A DNA stretch of 64,000 nt from NCBI GenBank assembly GCA_903813345.2, contig CAIIXF020000006.1:21891936-21955935 (forward strand), given 5' to 3'. This document shows positions 33,880 through 45,059 of the stretch, piece by piece. The DNA is from Owenia fusiformis. Lineage: Eukaryota > Annelida > Polychaeta > Sabellida > Oweniidae. The notes beneath the pieces were generated by a model that worked only from the letters and a program-made list of their open reading frames with translations, was not told the DNA's origin and did no database searches. Positions within the stretch are counted from its first letter, which is position 1; the number at the start of each line of letters is the position of its first letter. The translations under genes were made by a program, and so were the position numbers.

Positions 33880-34255
33880 TACCAGCATACGGAATCTACT
33901 TGTTGAGATTCGATCAACTTGAGTTCTTTTTGAGAAAATGAGGATATCAGCAAGGCTGCCATTGAGATTACAGTATGACATGCTTGATGGTATCCCCACG
34001 CTAAGCCAATGATCAATGGTGTATGTCCCCATGTTGAATCGATGCTACCTTTGCCCAATTGCAAGTCGGTCTCTTTTACTTATATTGATTTATATCTAAA
34101 GGAGTATTTAGTTCAAGATCGGATAAGTAAAAAATACCGACTTGGGCAAGGCAAAGTCAATGCAGCCTTGCTTAAGTCCTCATTTTCTCAAAAGAACTCA
34201 AGTTGATCGAGCCTCAACAAGTAGATTCATGCTGGATAGAATTGCTAGAATCCAT
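33880..34255. repeat. Foldback element with nested inverted repeat
   Basis: The outer arms share AATCTACTTGTTGAG, TCGATCAACTTGAGTTCTTT and GAGAAAATGAGGA in inverse orientation (33893-33940 and 34185-34235). The inner arms pair TTGCCCAATTGCAAGTCGGT with its counterpart ACCGACTTGGGCAAGG (34050-34155). A relative of the inner hairpin (AAGTCGGTATTTTTTACTTA ... CGACTTGGGCAAGG) recurs at 56865-56945. Confidence 0.7.
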
Positions 34256-35183
34256 TTTCAAAAGTAAGAATATGGGTTCTAAACATGTCATTGGGCTTAC
34301 TTTCGAAACTTTTTGTTGGTACTAAAGTGTTGATGCCAGCTGCACATTTAGATTATATGGATTTCCTCGCCTGACCAAAGTTCAAGTAACGATATGTTGC
34401 CAATTATATAGTATCTAGAAAATATGCACTATCCAATTAAAATCAAAACTACATCGATTTATTGTTTCCTTTGTTATACATTAACTTCTTCCTATAGTCA
34501 TATTATAATTGGCTCATGTCCATAAAAATCAAAACAGCTGAAAATTAAACCAAAACGCAAGTTTGAACAGAACACTTAGCAACTAGTTTTATTTATAATA
34601 ATTTACGTTCCATTAAATATTTACAAATGATATATCCAATCATCTAAAAAAAGGTATATGGAATCGTTTGCTTAAAGTATAATTTTGATATGATTTTGTT
34701 TTGAGTCACAAAATGTTTCAAACCTGTCCAGTATTCAAATTCCACCTTATATGTACATGTACTGGTGTATGTCATTTTAGAATTTAAAAATCAACTTTCA
34801 ACAAACCAAAAGCACAGATAATGCTTCAACGATACTTCACAGGACTGTAACAAATTGTAAATACTTCCCATCAAGGCCACGTGTGCCTTGATGATATATG
34901 GCCTTTAACAAAATATTAAAATGATCAATACAAATTAAAACTTTGTGAAAGTAATTTAGCTATCACATTTAACAAATATGTTCATGAAACACAATAAACA
35001 GTAGAATCTGTCTAGAATTATCATGGCAATTTAAAACAATCGCATAAAGCTAAATACTGTTCATTATCAAGATATATGTAAAAATCAGGATATGAGTATT
35101 ATCAAGAACATTGAAAGGAATGGAAAATGATCAAACATTACTTGCTACAAATTCTTACTTCAATACATTGTAACATTAGGACC
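34256..35183. other. No supported gene; flank of the sulfotransferase gene
   Basis: AT-rich. No clear core promoter element could be singled out. It may contain the 5' UTR of the downstream gene. Confidence 0.35.
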
Positions 35184-35259
35184 ATGGAGAGGAATGTTTC
35201 AAATCTTTGCTTGTTTGCAGCTGGGACAGTGTTATGTCTAATCTACATTACGTCAAATG
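35184..35259 (+). CDS. Sulfotransferase exon 1 (signal anchor)
   Basis: Short exon, phase 1 out, encoding the type II membrane anchor described for the gene. The donor GTATAA is not ideal, which leaves some doubt over the exon end. Confidence 0.68.
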
Positions 35260-36869
35260 GTATAACACCACATTTTGAGTACGAGGGTTGGTCATTAAGT
35301 TCTTATTATATCACGCAATTTTATGTCTCAATATATCACGTGAAGAGTACTTTATGATCAGCCCTCGTATGTTGTTACTAAACATATTTTAATTGCAGTA
35401 ATAATCTGTTGACATTTAGGCTACCCATTGTTTTTGAGCATATTTTGTTTGTTAATGATGTAAATATTTTTAACATTAAGATTACCTGTCTGATATTAGT
35501 CACCACTGTTTTTTTATTGAGACATGACATATTTCCTTCTTGTGCATGTTGTTTTTATTTACTTACTATTATTTTTGCAAGAAATTTACTATGACATTTA
35601 TGATGGTCAAATTTTAAAAATTGATTGTTTATGGATTGTTTGGTATTTTCGTTTTATTTGGTGCGCTCAATTATTCTGTTTACCTAGTGTATTTTTTCTC
35701 TTTTACCAACTAGGTATCAATAATAATCTGATTTTGTAGGGCTGGATGACAACAACTACAAAGCAGACAGGGACATTGATGATCTAACCGAAGAGTACAC
35801 TCGTCCTTATATCCCAAACTCTACAGTGAAACAGATACACGAGGAACGCAGACATCTTCTTAAAGAACAATGCATCAAGCAACAAAGCTCACGAGAAAAC
35901 CAAAATATTCTTGATAAAGTTGTTCACACTGATGATTTTTATATTGATGATATCCATCAAATGATATACTGTAGAGTTCCTAAGATTGGATGTACATTAT
36001 TTAAGAGGATTATGTATGTTATAAACGGAAATACAATATCTATAGATCCGTATGATATACCACCTCTTATTGCAAAGGATTTACCGATAAAGCGTTTTGA
36101 GAATTACAGTCGGCAACAGGTAGAATATATGTTAAAACATTATACAAAAGTTCTCATTGTTCGTGACCCATTGGATCGTTTAATATCAGGGTATTTCGAT
36201 AAATTGTATAGTATAAATCCAAATTTTTGGTACAAAGCGGGAGCACCTGCCATTAATATTTTTAGAAAACATATATCATCCTGGAAATCAAAACAATGTG
36301 GATTTGATACCACTTTCGAAGAATTTCTGCTACACATTATACATAGATATGCAAATAGGATACCATTGAATAAACATTGGCGTTCAATATACGATATGTG
36401 TTTCCCTTGTAATATTAACTATGACATCATAGGTCATATCGAAACATACTCTAAGGATATTTCTCATATTCTTGGAACAATTCACGCGGAACACAGTATC
36501 AAAATGAGATCGAACTATAGCAGATTGGAAAATATTCACAGAGAGGTTGACATTATGTTTCGTGGCTATCCGACGGCATGCGGCCTCACAAAGAAACAAC
36601 TTCTCAATAGGATATTAGGAGGCTTGGAGACACGAGGTTATATAAAGCTTGACAATCAGGAAAGAAGAAATCTGTTACAAGGGGAAATAGAATCCGATGT
36701 TCTCAAGTCGAAATTAACAGAAATTTATTACAAAAAACCCAATCCAGAAAAAGGATTCAAAGATTTAAGAAAAACAGTACTTCACAAGATACCTCTTGAA
36801 ATCTTAAAGGCAATACAAAGTATTTACAAGCATGACCTTCGGTTGTTTGGTTACGAAAATTTTGTTTAG
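35184..36869 (+). CDS. Carbohydrate sulfotransferase, HNK-1/CHST8-14 type, two exons, 401 aa
   Basis: The product should transfer sulfate from PAPS to a glycan in the Golgi. Exon 1 (35184-35259) encodes a short cytoplasmic tail and a signal-anchor segment (LCLFAAGTVLCLIYI). Exon 2 (35740-36869) holds a hydrophilic stem, then the 5'-phosphosulfate-binding motif CRVPKIGCTLFKRI (residues 103-116) and the 3'-phosphate-binding motif VRDPLDRLISGYFDK (166-180), as expected for the Sulfotransfer_2 family. The exons join in phase 1 through AAATG|GTATAA and TTTTGTAG|GGCT. ATG 35184 has a good ACCATGG context; an upstream in-frame ATG at 35127 would add 19 residues. The length is normal for the family. 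Which glycan is sulfated (GalNAc, chondroitin, dermatan or glucuronic acid) cannot be told. Nothing is missing or broken. Confidence 0.88.
35740..36869 (+). CDS. Sulfotransferase exon 2 (catalytic domain)
   Basis: An uninterrupted catalytic exon from the acceptor at 35739 to TAG at 36867-36869. The in-frame codon at 35826 is GTG and is not a start. The frame continues upstream through an acidic YKADRDIDDLTEEY segment to the acceptor. Confidence 0.9.
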
Positions 36870-38502
36870 AAATAATTTAATAATTGCACATGTAAATCTT
36901 ATTAGCAATAGAACTGCCTTTTAAAGAATACCTTTCCTTTTCTGTTCAAACTTAAAAAATAGAAACCATCTCATATCTAATTAAGTTAATTCGAGCTAAC
37001 AAAACAGAGATATGATTCGTACAAAACAGAAATCATCAGTTACTCCTTTACAAATCACCTAAAATGCAACCGGTCGATAGAATAACAATGAACTGTGTAT
37101 AGAGAAATATTAATTAATAGATAAATCAATGTACGAAGGTGACACCCATGAAATACATCTAGACCCAATACATCTAGGATTAAAAAATCGGACAAATCGT
37201 TCGATGGCAACCCTAGCAGAATGCAATTTGAAATTCTGGGGTGTCCTTACTAGATGATGTTGTCATCTGCGAACAAAGTTATAGGTTGAACTGCATACCT
37301 AGCGACGCATTTGTATGGAAGTCAATGTAGTTGAAGGTCGGCTATATATCCTGTATAGGCGTCAAAAATAAAAGAACCAAAATAACATTAGCCTATAAAA
37401 ATGCACAGAATCGTTCCTCAGTCAAATATTTTGTTATACAAAATGAAAGTTGTTGCAAATAAAAATTGCAAGTATTGTAAAGATAAACCGGTTTGAACAA
37501 TAGGTGTAATCACGATCGCGGTTTTACAAAAGCGCTTGTCCAAAACTCCTAGAACCCTAGTCACTAGAAAACGCTTTAAATCATTAGAAATGACAGGTGT
37601 AATTCCAAAATAAAATTCCCAGGGCGCTTTAGAATTGTTGGTGCAATCAGGATGGCGATTTTGTAAAGCGCTTTTAGCGGTTTTTCTGGTGTAATTCCAG
37701 CAATTGAGTTGATTTGGAAATTGCTTCAGCGTTATTGCCAAAAGAAGCACAGTTATTCAGTAAAATTGTCAACACGAGACATCATGGTGGGGGTAAAAGA
37801 CGAGTATGAACATTTAATACAGCTGACAAACAGCAAAAAACGGTATCAGCAAATTTAAATAATATGGTACATACCCAAATATAGGAATATTATTCCAACA
37901 AGAACTCGAATTAAGTGTCATGTTTTGAAAGAAAATAGTAGTCAAGCTTGTTTATCAATTGCAATGCCGATGAGAAACCTCATCAAAGGCTTTAGCAAAG
38001 TCCATTATGATTACATCTAACCATTCTGATACTCATAGCATCTCTCTCTGTTGCATCCAGAAGGATAGAGATGGAGAGGGCGTGGATTACCACGATGACA
38101 TCTAACTGCTTGTTGACATCATTGGCTGAGACAAGATCATGATAGAATGCTATTAACTGTGTCTCACCTTTCTGACCTAATTCCAAGTCCTAATGGATAC
38201 AATATTCCTTTGATTTCAATGAAAGGCGTCATATATGACTTGGAATGAGAATTCGTGAACTACTAGTTAATAAGAATATGTGTTACGCTGCTGTAAAATC
38301 CAAAGAGTGTGAACGATACGCTCCAATGCGTTGAAAAGGAAAACTCAATCTTAAAGGGTCATAGTATCAATGAAAATCATTAGGAGGCATCCTAACATTT
38401 ATGTTTCATAGAATACTCAGGCATGTGTACCATACAATCATTGTAATTAAGCATTGACAATGCTCATTTCAAGTGGTACATTGTAATTACAATAACATAC
38501 AC
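36870..38502. other. No supported gene
   Basis: Downstream flank. A 110-codon minus frame at 37418-37750 contains a locally duplicated GGTGTAATCACGAT-like / GGTGCAATCAGGAT-like block and no domain. The minus frame at 37992-38186 contains a segment (near 38023) that recurs at 57004 as CATTCTGATACTCATAGCAT, so it belongs to a dispersed repeat. Confidence 0.4.
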
Positions 38503-38700
38503 TGCGTGAAAAATGGAATTTCTAGACTAAGCACGTCTAGAAACTAAGTCTAAGCACGCCGGGTGCTTAGGCGTGACTAGTTTTGACACGTCTAGGTACG
38601 CGATGAAACCAACTCTAGACATCTCTAGGCACATCTAAGCACACGCAGTGCAAAGACGTGCTTAGAGTGTGACAAAAAGTCTTGGCACGCCTTGAGACTA
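38503..38700 (-). repeat. CTAG/AAGCACG-rich element end
   Basis: It begins CACTGCGTGAAAAATGGAAT (near 38503) and contains many CTAGA, TCTAGG and AAGCACG/CGTGCTTAG units. The opposite-orientation counterpart CTAGAAATTCCACATTTGAT-GCAGTG ends the copies at 51440-51503 and 60590-60745. The motif density makes it strongly self-complementary. Non-coding. Confidence 0.65.
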
Positions 38701-38959
38701 ATGATTGAAATCTAGATTAAAGTAATTATCGAATCAGGTGAATGTATATTGTTATAAGCAATTATGATCAACATTCATAATTTAGACATATTTTCACTGA
38801 AATATACTAATTTCTTTTATCTTTTATCTATTTTATTTATTATTTTGTATAACGAACTGTTCACGTATACCATGACGTTTTACATATATGATTGAATAAT
38901 AAATCACGTTCTGTTTAAAGCTTGTAAAATACCAAACAAGCTGTACCCAGCAAACAGTA

Positions 38960-40530
38960 ACGTCCATGTCACGTCACTCATATGTGGTATATAAGTTCAC
39001 TGAAGACGTTGTATATTTCCGTTATATAAACGTCAAAGCAACGTAAAATTGTGACATTCAGCAAAACGTCGGTGGATGGTTAAAAAATGACGTTGTAGTA
39101 ATGTGTTAGTAAAGTTCGAAATTTGTGCTGGTGTGAAAAACGTAACAATGACGTTGAATTTTTACCAGTTTGGTTCATTTGCAACGTAATATAAACGGTA
39201 AAATTTAACGTTGTCGTAACGTTTTTTAAATGTGTAAAATATTTGTAAGTGCAGGAAACATTACAAAGACGTTGCAGTTCTCACCAAATTGTTTCATTTG
39301 CTACGTAATATAAACGGTAAAATTTGACGTTGTCGTAACGTGTTTTAAATGTGAAAGATATTTGTAAGTGTAGAAAACGTTACAAAGACGTTGTGTTCTC
39401 ACCAAATTTGGTACATTTGCTACGTAATGTAAACGGTAAAATTTGACGTTGTCGTAACGTGTTTTAAACGTGAAAGATATTTGTAAGTGTAGAAAACGTT
39501 ACAAAGACGTTGCACTTCTCACCAAATTGTTTCATTTGCTACGTAATATAAACCGTAAAATGTGATGTTGTCGTAACGTGTTCTAAATGTGAAAGATATT
39601 TTTAAGTGTAAAAAAACGTTACAAAGACGTTGTGTTCTCACCAAATTTGGTACATTTGCTACGTAATGTAAACGGTAAAATTTGACGTTGTCGTAACGTG
39701 TTTTAAATGTGAAAGATATTTGTAAGTGTAGAAAACGTTACAAAGACGTTGCACTTCTCACCAAATTGTTTCATTTGCTACGTAATATAAACGGTAAAAT
39801 TTGATGTTGTCGTAACGTGTTCTAAATGTGAAAGATATTTGTAAGAGTAAAAAACGTTACAAAGACGTTGCGTTCTCACCAAATTTGGTACATTTGCTAC
39901 GTAATGTAAACGGTAAAATTTGACGTTGTCGTAACGTACGTGTTTTAAATGTGAAAGATATTTGTAAGTGTAGAAAACGTTACAAAGACGTTGCAGTTCT
40001 CACCAAATTGTTTCATTTGCTACGTAATATAAACAGTAAAATTTGACGTTGTCGTAACGTGTTTTAAATGTGAAAGATAATTGTAAGTCTAGGAAACGTT
40101 ACAAAGTCCTTGTTTTCCCACCAAATTGGTTCATTTGCAACATAGTGAAAATGGCTAATTGTAACGTTGTCAAAACATGGTTTGAATGTGAAAAATATTT
40201 GTGATTGTAAAACACGTTACAAAGACGTCATTTTCTGACCAAAATGGTTCATTTTCAACGTAGTGCAAACGGTTAATTTCAACGTTGTCGAAACGTGTTT
40301 TCAATTGAAATGTAAAAAAATATTTGTAAGTGCAGGAAACGTTACAAAAAGACGCTATGTCCTCACGAAATTGGTTTATTTGCAACGTTGTCGAAACGGT
40401 TAATTTTGACGTTGACGAAAGGGGTTTTAAACGTGAAAAATATATATACATGTATGTGAAAAAGAACGTGACAAAGACGTTGTGGTCTCAACAAATTCGT
40501 TTAATTAGTGACGTGAAGTAAATGTTAAAT
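38960..40530 (+). repeat. 119-bp ACGT-rich satellite with alternating dimer, about 12 copies
   Basis: AACGTTACAAAGACGTTG recurs at a step of about 119 bases (39380, 39499, 39619, 39738, 39857 and so on). Two monomer variants alternate: one with CACCAAATTGTTTCATTTGC and ATATAAACGG, the other with CACCAAATTTGGTACATTTG and ATGTAAACGG, giving a higher-order unit near 238 bases. Copies at both edges are more diverged. The array starts near a CCCAGCAAACAGTAACGTCC block. Confidence 0.93.
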
Positions 40531-41158
40531 ATATAACGAATATACATGTATGCCTCGAGTTGTGGTAACTTTAAATACTGATCGGTGGAGGCAAAGGCAT
40601 ATGTTGGCTCACACAGATGAACTTAACGTGGTAATTGAGAGTGAGAGTGGAAATATGATGTAAAGAAAACGTTTCTCCGACGTTGTAATTTTGCCATGGG
40701 TTATTGCTGACAAAAGTCTGACGTTCTGTCCCGGGGGGTTCACTCCAATATACCTCTTAATACCTATGTGCCGCGCCAAAGACCCCCTTTTTGAGCATTT
40801 TTTCCATGTCAATTTCCTCTCAAAATTGGAAGTTTCCATGTATTATTCCTCTCAGAGTTATAAAATTCCATATTTTCTTCCTCTGAACTTCATAGATGTC
40901 CATGTCGACTTCCTCTGGAGCTTGCCGGGACTAAAGTTTGCGAATTATCGGTAAATTGACTAAAACTCCACTTTTCCGGCGATTTGTCAGACCTCGGGAC
41001 AAAAAATTTAGTCCCGGTTTTAGTCCCTTTCAACAAGGGCGAGCGTTACAAACGGAAAGTACATCGTTCGCAAATTTGATGTATTTCTCGTTCGGCTTAT
41101 TATCGTATTATGTTCTATCAACCAATAGAAATAGAGGAATTCCCGCGTCGAAATCAAC
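40531..41158. other. No gene; short degenerate CTTCCTCTG repeat at 40805-40925
   Basis: Within 40805-40925 a motif combining CCATGT or CCATAT with TTCCTCT recurs about four times at roughly 30-35 base spacing. Otherwise there is no coding signal. The sequence just before 41159 could hold a promoter. Confidence 0.4.
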
Positions 41159-41231
41159 ATGGAGGACAGTTCCAAGTTCAAGATATTGCTGCTTAAAAGC
41201 AACTTGGGAGCCGTACTGCCAGCTTTCGAAG
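41159..41231 (+). CDS. Candidate first coding exon
   Basis: CAACATGGAGG is a good initiation context. It opens 24 codons beginning MEDSSKFKILLLKSNLGAVL and ends in GAAG|GTAAGA, a near-consensus donor, phase 1. A compatible terminal exon exists at 46015-46130 (62 aa total). The protein is not recognised; joined this way it has Cys and His residues but no defined zinc-finger pattern. An intron of 4.8 kb crowded with repeats would be needed. Confidence 0.4.
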
Positions 41232-41868
41232 GTAAGAATGATGCATTTATGTTACACAATCACCAAAGGTAATGATGAAAGCATTCCATGGCCGGTACTT
41301 GCAGCGAGAACACAAATAATCTCATGTGAAAGTTGGGATCGTTTCAATTTTCATAATTTTTGAAATGAACTTTTGAATATTCTGATATTTGAATCGATGT
41401 TTTTGATTGTCAATTTCATCACGATTTCAATCATAATTCCCGGTTCATAATTTTCGTTAGGTCAATTACAAGGGGTCAAGGGGTCAATTAACCATCAGCG
41501 ACTTTCAAGTCAGATCCGGCCCCGGGGATCTGGCGCAGAGGTGTGGATTGGATGGTGAAGTGTTTATGGCAAATGGTTTATGCAGTTATCTTAATCTTGA
41601 TGGTGATCTCTGTTAGATCATCTACCTCTTTCAAAGAATAGACATTGCCCGGGGAGTCAGTGATTGCCATCTTTAGCCTGATAGATAATCATGATGGCAG
41701 AAATACACAAACATGTATCAGTTTCATATGCTTTAGAAAATGTACATGTTTGCGAACAAATAGTTCAGAAGACAATAGAATCGTCAATTTAATTCCTCAC
41801 TTAAGTTACATAAACGGTTTTTCGAAAAACAGTTAAGATCTGCACTTTTAAGGTAACTTATAACTTAA

Positions 41869-42356
41869 AGCTGGACTACGCTCCGAAACGCAATATGTTG
41901 ACATATATTGTTTTTACATTTTCAAGCTCTAATATAAAGTTTATGTAAATAAAAATTGTTTTTTCTGCGTAATATCGAAGAACAATCATTTAGTTAAAAA
42001 AATAAAAAGGCTAGTGCGGGATTCGAACCCGGGCCTCCCGCGTGCTCAGCGAGGATTCTACCCGCTACACCACCGTATTATATGAAAGGAGAAAGTAATT
42101 AAACGCTACTTATTTTGAATGCTATGATTCGGAAGTGACGTCACGTTCTTCATTTAGAAACCTTTCCAAAATCATATCGCCGGCACCGATCGAAGCAAAT
42201 TCAATGAAAAATCTTTGAAATGACACATTTATCGTAAGTATTTCTACACAAGATTTGCCCCATTTGTTCATCATTCTATAATCTTTCATTAAGCTCAAAA
42301 TGATAAAGTTCACCCCCGAAACAACCCAAGATTGCGTTTCGGAGCGTAGTCCAGCT
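41869..42356. mobile_element. MITE with TTAA target duplication and about 27-bp TIRs
   Basis: The termini AGCTGGACTACGCTCCGAAA and its inverse TTTCGGAGCGTAGTCCAGCT are perfect inverted repeats over at least 20 bases, with an immediate TTAA on both sides (41865-41868 and 42357-42360). TTAA duplication is the hallmark of the piggyBac superfamily, although a 488-base non-coding element cannot be classed by its ends alone. It contains the tRNA-like sequence at 42009-42079. Confidence 0.82.
42009..42079 (-). ncRNA. tRNA-like sequence (SINE head or tRNA pseudogene) inside a MITE
   Basis: On the minus strand there is an A-box-like TGGTGTAGCGGG (42072-42061), a five-pair anticodon-type stem CTCGC/GCGGG around a 7-base loop, and a perfect B box GGTTCGAATCC (42029-42019). 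A T-run follows at 42007-42003, a Pol III terminator. By eye the body resembles tRNA-Glu or tRNA-Asp. The acceptor strands do not pair and position 33 is not U, so it should not be a functional tRNA. It is best seen as a tRNA-derived Pol III unit. Confidence 0.7.
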
Positions 42357-43170
42357 TTAATCAAAAAATCCAAGATGGCCGAAACCAGGAAGCACATGGC
42401 ATTTGAGTATAATCTGACCATCAAAATTAACTGTCTTTTGGTTGGATTTTCTCTCAATTTTTTAGTTCCACTTATCATTTATATAACCAGGCTCACTGTG
42501 GTAATGCAAATAGAAACAGTAAACAGAAAAATTGACAAAAACAGTAGCACGGCAAAGGTCCCTGAACATTTTTTTTCTAATTTCTCTGAAACATCCCTTT
42601 AATATAGCACAAAATGGAAGGAGCTTTAGAATTTTGAAATCTCTCATACAAATTTAAAAAAATAGAAAAAAACAATTTGAGAAGTGTACTTTTTTCCTTA
42701 TTTTGATCCCAATTTTTTTATCGGGTAATTTTTCAAATTTCCGTTGCTCCTTCGTTTTTCATATATGTTTGAAGTATATTTTCTGAAATGTTCAGATATT
42801 TTGAATCAGCGGTTTTTCACGGGCTACTCCTAGAAAAAAGTCTTCTCAAATTCTTTAAACGGCACTTTTTTTCTCAAACTAAAGTTTTTTGTTGTTCCTT
42901 GATGTCTTTGTAATGATTACACTGCACAAGCATATGTGAAATAACAAAAACGACTTCTCAGGAAGAGTTTGAAAATTTCAAGATTGTGAAATTTTCAATT
43001 TTTTCTGAAAATCGATTAAGTTAACAGTCACCTTAACCCGAACCGTTTGTGTAACTTAAGTGAGGAATTAAATCGATGATTCTGTTGTCTTCTGAGCTAT
43101 GCCTATTTTTCGCAAACATGTTCATCTTCTAAAACATATGATGCTGATACATGTTTGTGAGAAAAAATGT

Positions 43171-44017
43171 CGTGGGGATTCTGCCTACAATGCGTGAAAT
43201 AAGGAAAAAAGAAAAATCGTACCTTCGACGTTCCGACATTTTGTTACCAAAACGAACCGTTTCGGTAACCAGTGTAATCGAGCGGATCACCAGTGAATAG
43301 ATAGCATACTATATTTAGGGAGTTCTTTAATTTTTTTGAAAATAACGTGGCAGAGAAGCATTGAAATATGAGGCCACAGATATGATAGCTAAACTACAAA
43401 ACAAACTAAAATAAACAAAAGTAAGAACATGTATAAATGTTTCTATTTTTACATGTTCTGTTTCAATGTGGTCCTTTAATTGCTTATTTTTTAGATTGAG
43501 AGAAGTTCCAAACATTCAAAATTTTACTGTAATCTCATCTACTCTACGACCCCCACTTAAATTTGTAAAAAACATAAGTGGGGGTAACCAAACTCGTCTG
43601 GCCCTGTTATCCACTCCCTGATTTTGAAATGTCGTAGACCAACAACGTCAGGCGTAGATAACTGGGCCATACGGGTTTTGTTAAAGTGGGGGTAGAATGC
43701 GATAAATCGCATGATGTATGGTCTCTCTAAAATTCTCTTATTTTTAACATGGGAAATCGTCACTTCAGCAAATTCACATGTCATTTATTTATGTTCCAAA
43801 ATTTATTTAGGCTAGTATTAATATGTATATAACATATGCCTGGCAAAATTTTGTGAATTTAATTTAAAATCAAACATTATCCATTATGATTTAGGTTCGC
43901 CTTTGACAGTTTTTGATGTGGAAATGTGTCTGTTATTAAGCATATTAAGCATACACCCTCACCAATTTACGGAGACTGAAAGGTGAACTTCAACCTTCCT
44001 TGAAACTGTATGATTAT
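43171..44017. other. No supported gene
   Basis: AT-rich. It includes a GTGGGGGTA / TACCCCCAC inverted pair around 43550-43700 and no domain-bearing frame. Confidence 0.4.
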
Positions 44018-44241
44018 CAGGCCCGTAGCCAGGGGGTTCGCAGGGTCCGGGCGAAGTTCCCGCGAACCCCCCCCCCCCCCCCCCCCTGGCCAAAAATTCT
44101 TTCAAAATCATGCAGTTTTCACCATTTTGAGCACTTTTCAAGTGATTTTGTCCATATTTGGTCCAAAATTGTCAAATGTGAACCCCCCCTGGAAATTTTT
44201 GAAAAATGAACCCCCCTTGGCAAATCCTGGCTACAGGCCTG
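44018..44241. mobile_element. MITE with CAGGCCCGTAGCCAG ends, best copy
   Basis: The terminal inverted repeats CAGGCCCGTAGCCAGG and CCTGGCTACAGGCCTG differ at one base. The flanks repeat ATTAT on both sides (a possible 5-7 base target duplication). Inside are a 22-base C-run, GGCCAAAAATTCTTTCAAAA, and a second CCCCCC run. Related copies or fragments are at 18987-19169, 51275-51345, 52935-53095, 55645-55733, 56650-56775 and 59500-59815. Confidence 0.83.
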
Positions 44242-44490
44242 ATTATTGATATTTATATTTTTTAATCGAAATGGTGTTTGTTATAAGCACATGCCTTTTA
44301 ACAATTGATAGAGACTGAAAAGTGTATTTCATCTTCAGCAAATCTGAAATTAAGCTTTGTTTTTATTGATCGAATTCAGTGAAAGTTAATTTCTTTTAAG
44401 TTAAGTTAACTTTTATCAGCCTTTAAAAAGACTACTATTGTCATCTGTTTTTCCATCTTAGTGTACAATAGTTCTCTACTCTGTTTTCAG

Positions 44491-45059
44491 AAGTAGGAGA
44501 TGAACCAGATTTTTGTAGCTTTCATCCATGATAACCCTGAGACCTTGTTGGTTGTGTTTAGATGATGGTGTTTCATACTAATCAGGTATATTATTTCATG
44601 GTTTGATTTAATTAACTTGCATCAATTGTGGCTCCTTGCTTCAGAAAGTATTCATTTGTATTTAATGCAGTTATTATTTAACTTTCACAGTTTCGCAGCA
44701 AATGAGATACTGTAAATTGCTTTAATTTGGTGCTATTTAATTTGGCGCACTGTGCAAATTTTAAAAGTATGACTGCTATATAATTAAGTTCTTTTAAAAG
44801 GTTTGAACTTAATCCTGATTGACACAATGTTAAAACATCTCAGTAGATTTACTCATCATATTCACAATTTAAAGGTCTTATCTTATTCAATACAATTTGA
44901 AATAAAAGTATAAAATAAAGTAACAGTCTTTTAAAGTACTACTATTGTCCTCTATTTTCCCATCTACCTATTCTGTTTTCAGGATTGTTGTTGCCTTCAC
45001 CCATGATAACCCTGAGATGATTTTGGCTGTGTTGAGATGAGTGGTGTTATGCTAATCAG
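44491..45059 (+). repeat. Duplicated exon-like segments (44491-44585 and 44983-45059)
   Basis: Both segments follow CTGTTTTCAG, a strong acceptor-like tract, share CACCCATGATAACCCTGAGA-like text, then TTGGCTGTGTT/TTGGTTGTGTT and end CTAATCAG|GTA, a donor-like end. Their upstream flanks (TACTATTGTCxTCTxTTTTC) are also duplicated. Frames contain stops, so if transcribed they would be non-coding or UTR exons. It is a local duplication of about 490-base spacing. Confidence 0.5.

Larger units (their letters stand above)
41702..43170. repeat. Foldback element with about 150-bp arms
   Basis: The left arm (41702-41868) and right arm (43020-43170) are inverted copies at high but imperfect identity, sharing AACATGTATCAG, TCAGAAGACAA, TTTAATTCCTCACTTAAGTT and AAACGGTT. 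The left arm is interrupted at its TTAA by the MITE at 41869-42356. The interior after that is AT-rich and non-coding. Confidence 0.75.

Noticed and set aside
37992-38186. Possible reverse-strand protein fragment with a DAMSIRMV segment
   Set aside because: The segment recurs at 57004 in another context, so it is part of a dispersed repeat, and I could not assign it to a family.
42009-42079. Functional tRNA gene
   Set aside because: Acceptor arms do not pair and position 33 is not U; kept only as a tRNA-like element.
43959-44249. Pro-rich and Gly-rich open frames over the C-run
   Set aside because: They are translations of the homopolymer inside a MITE.
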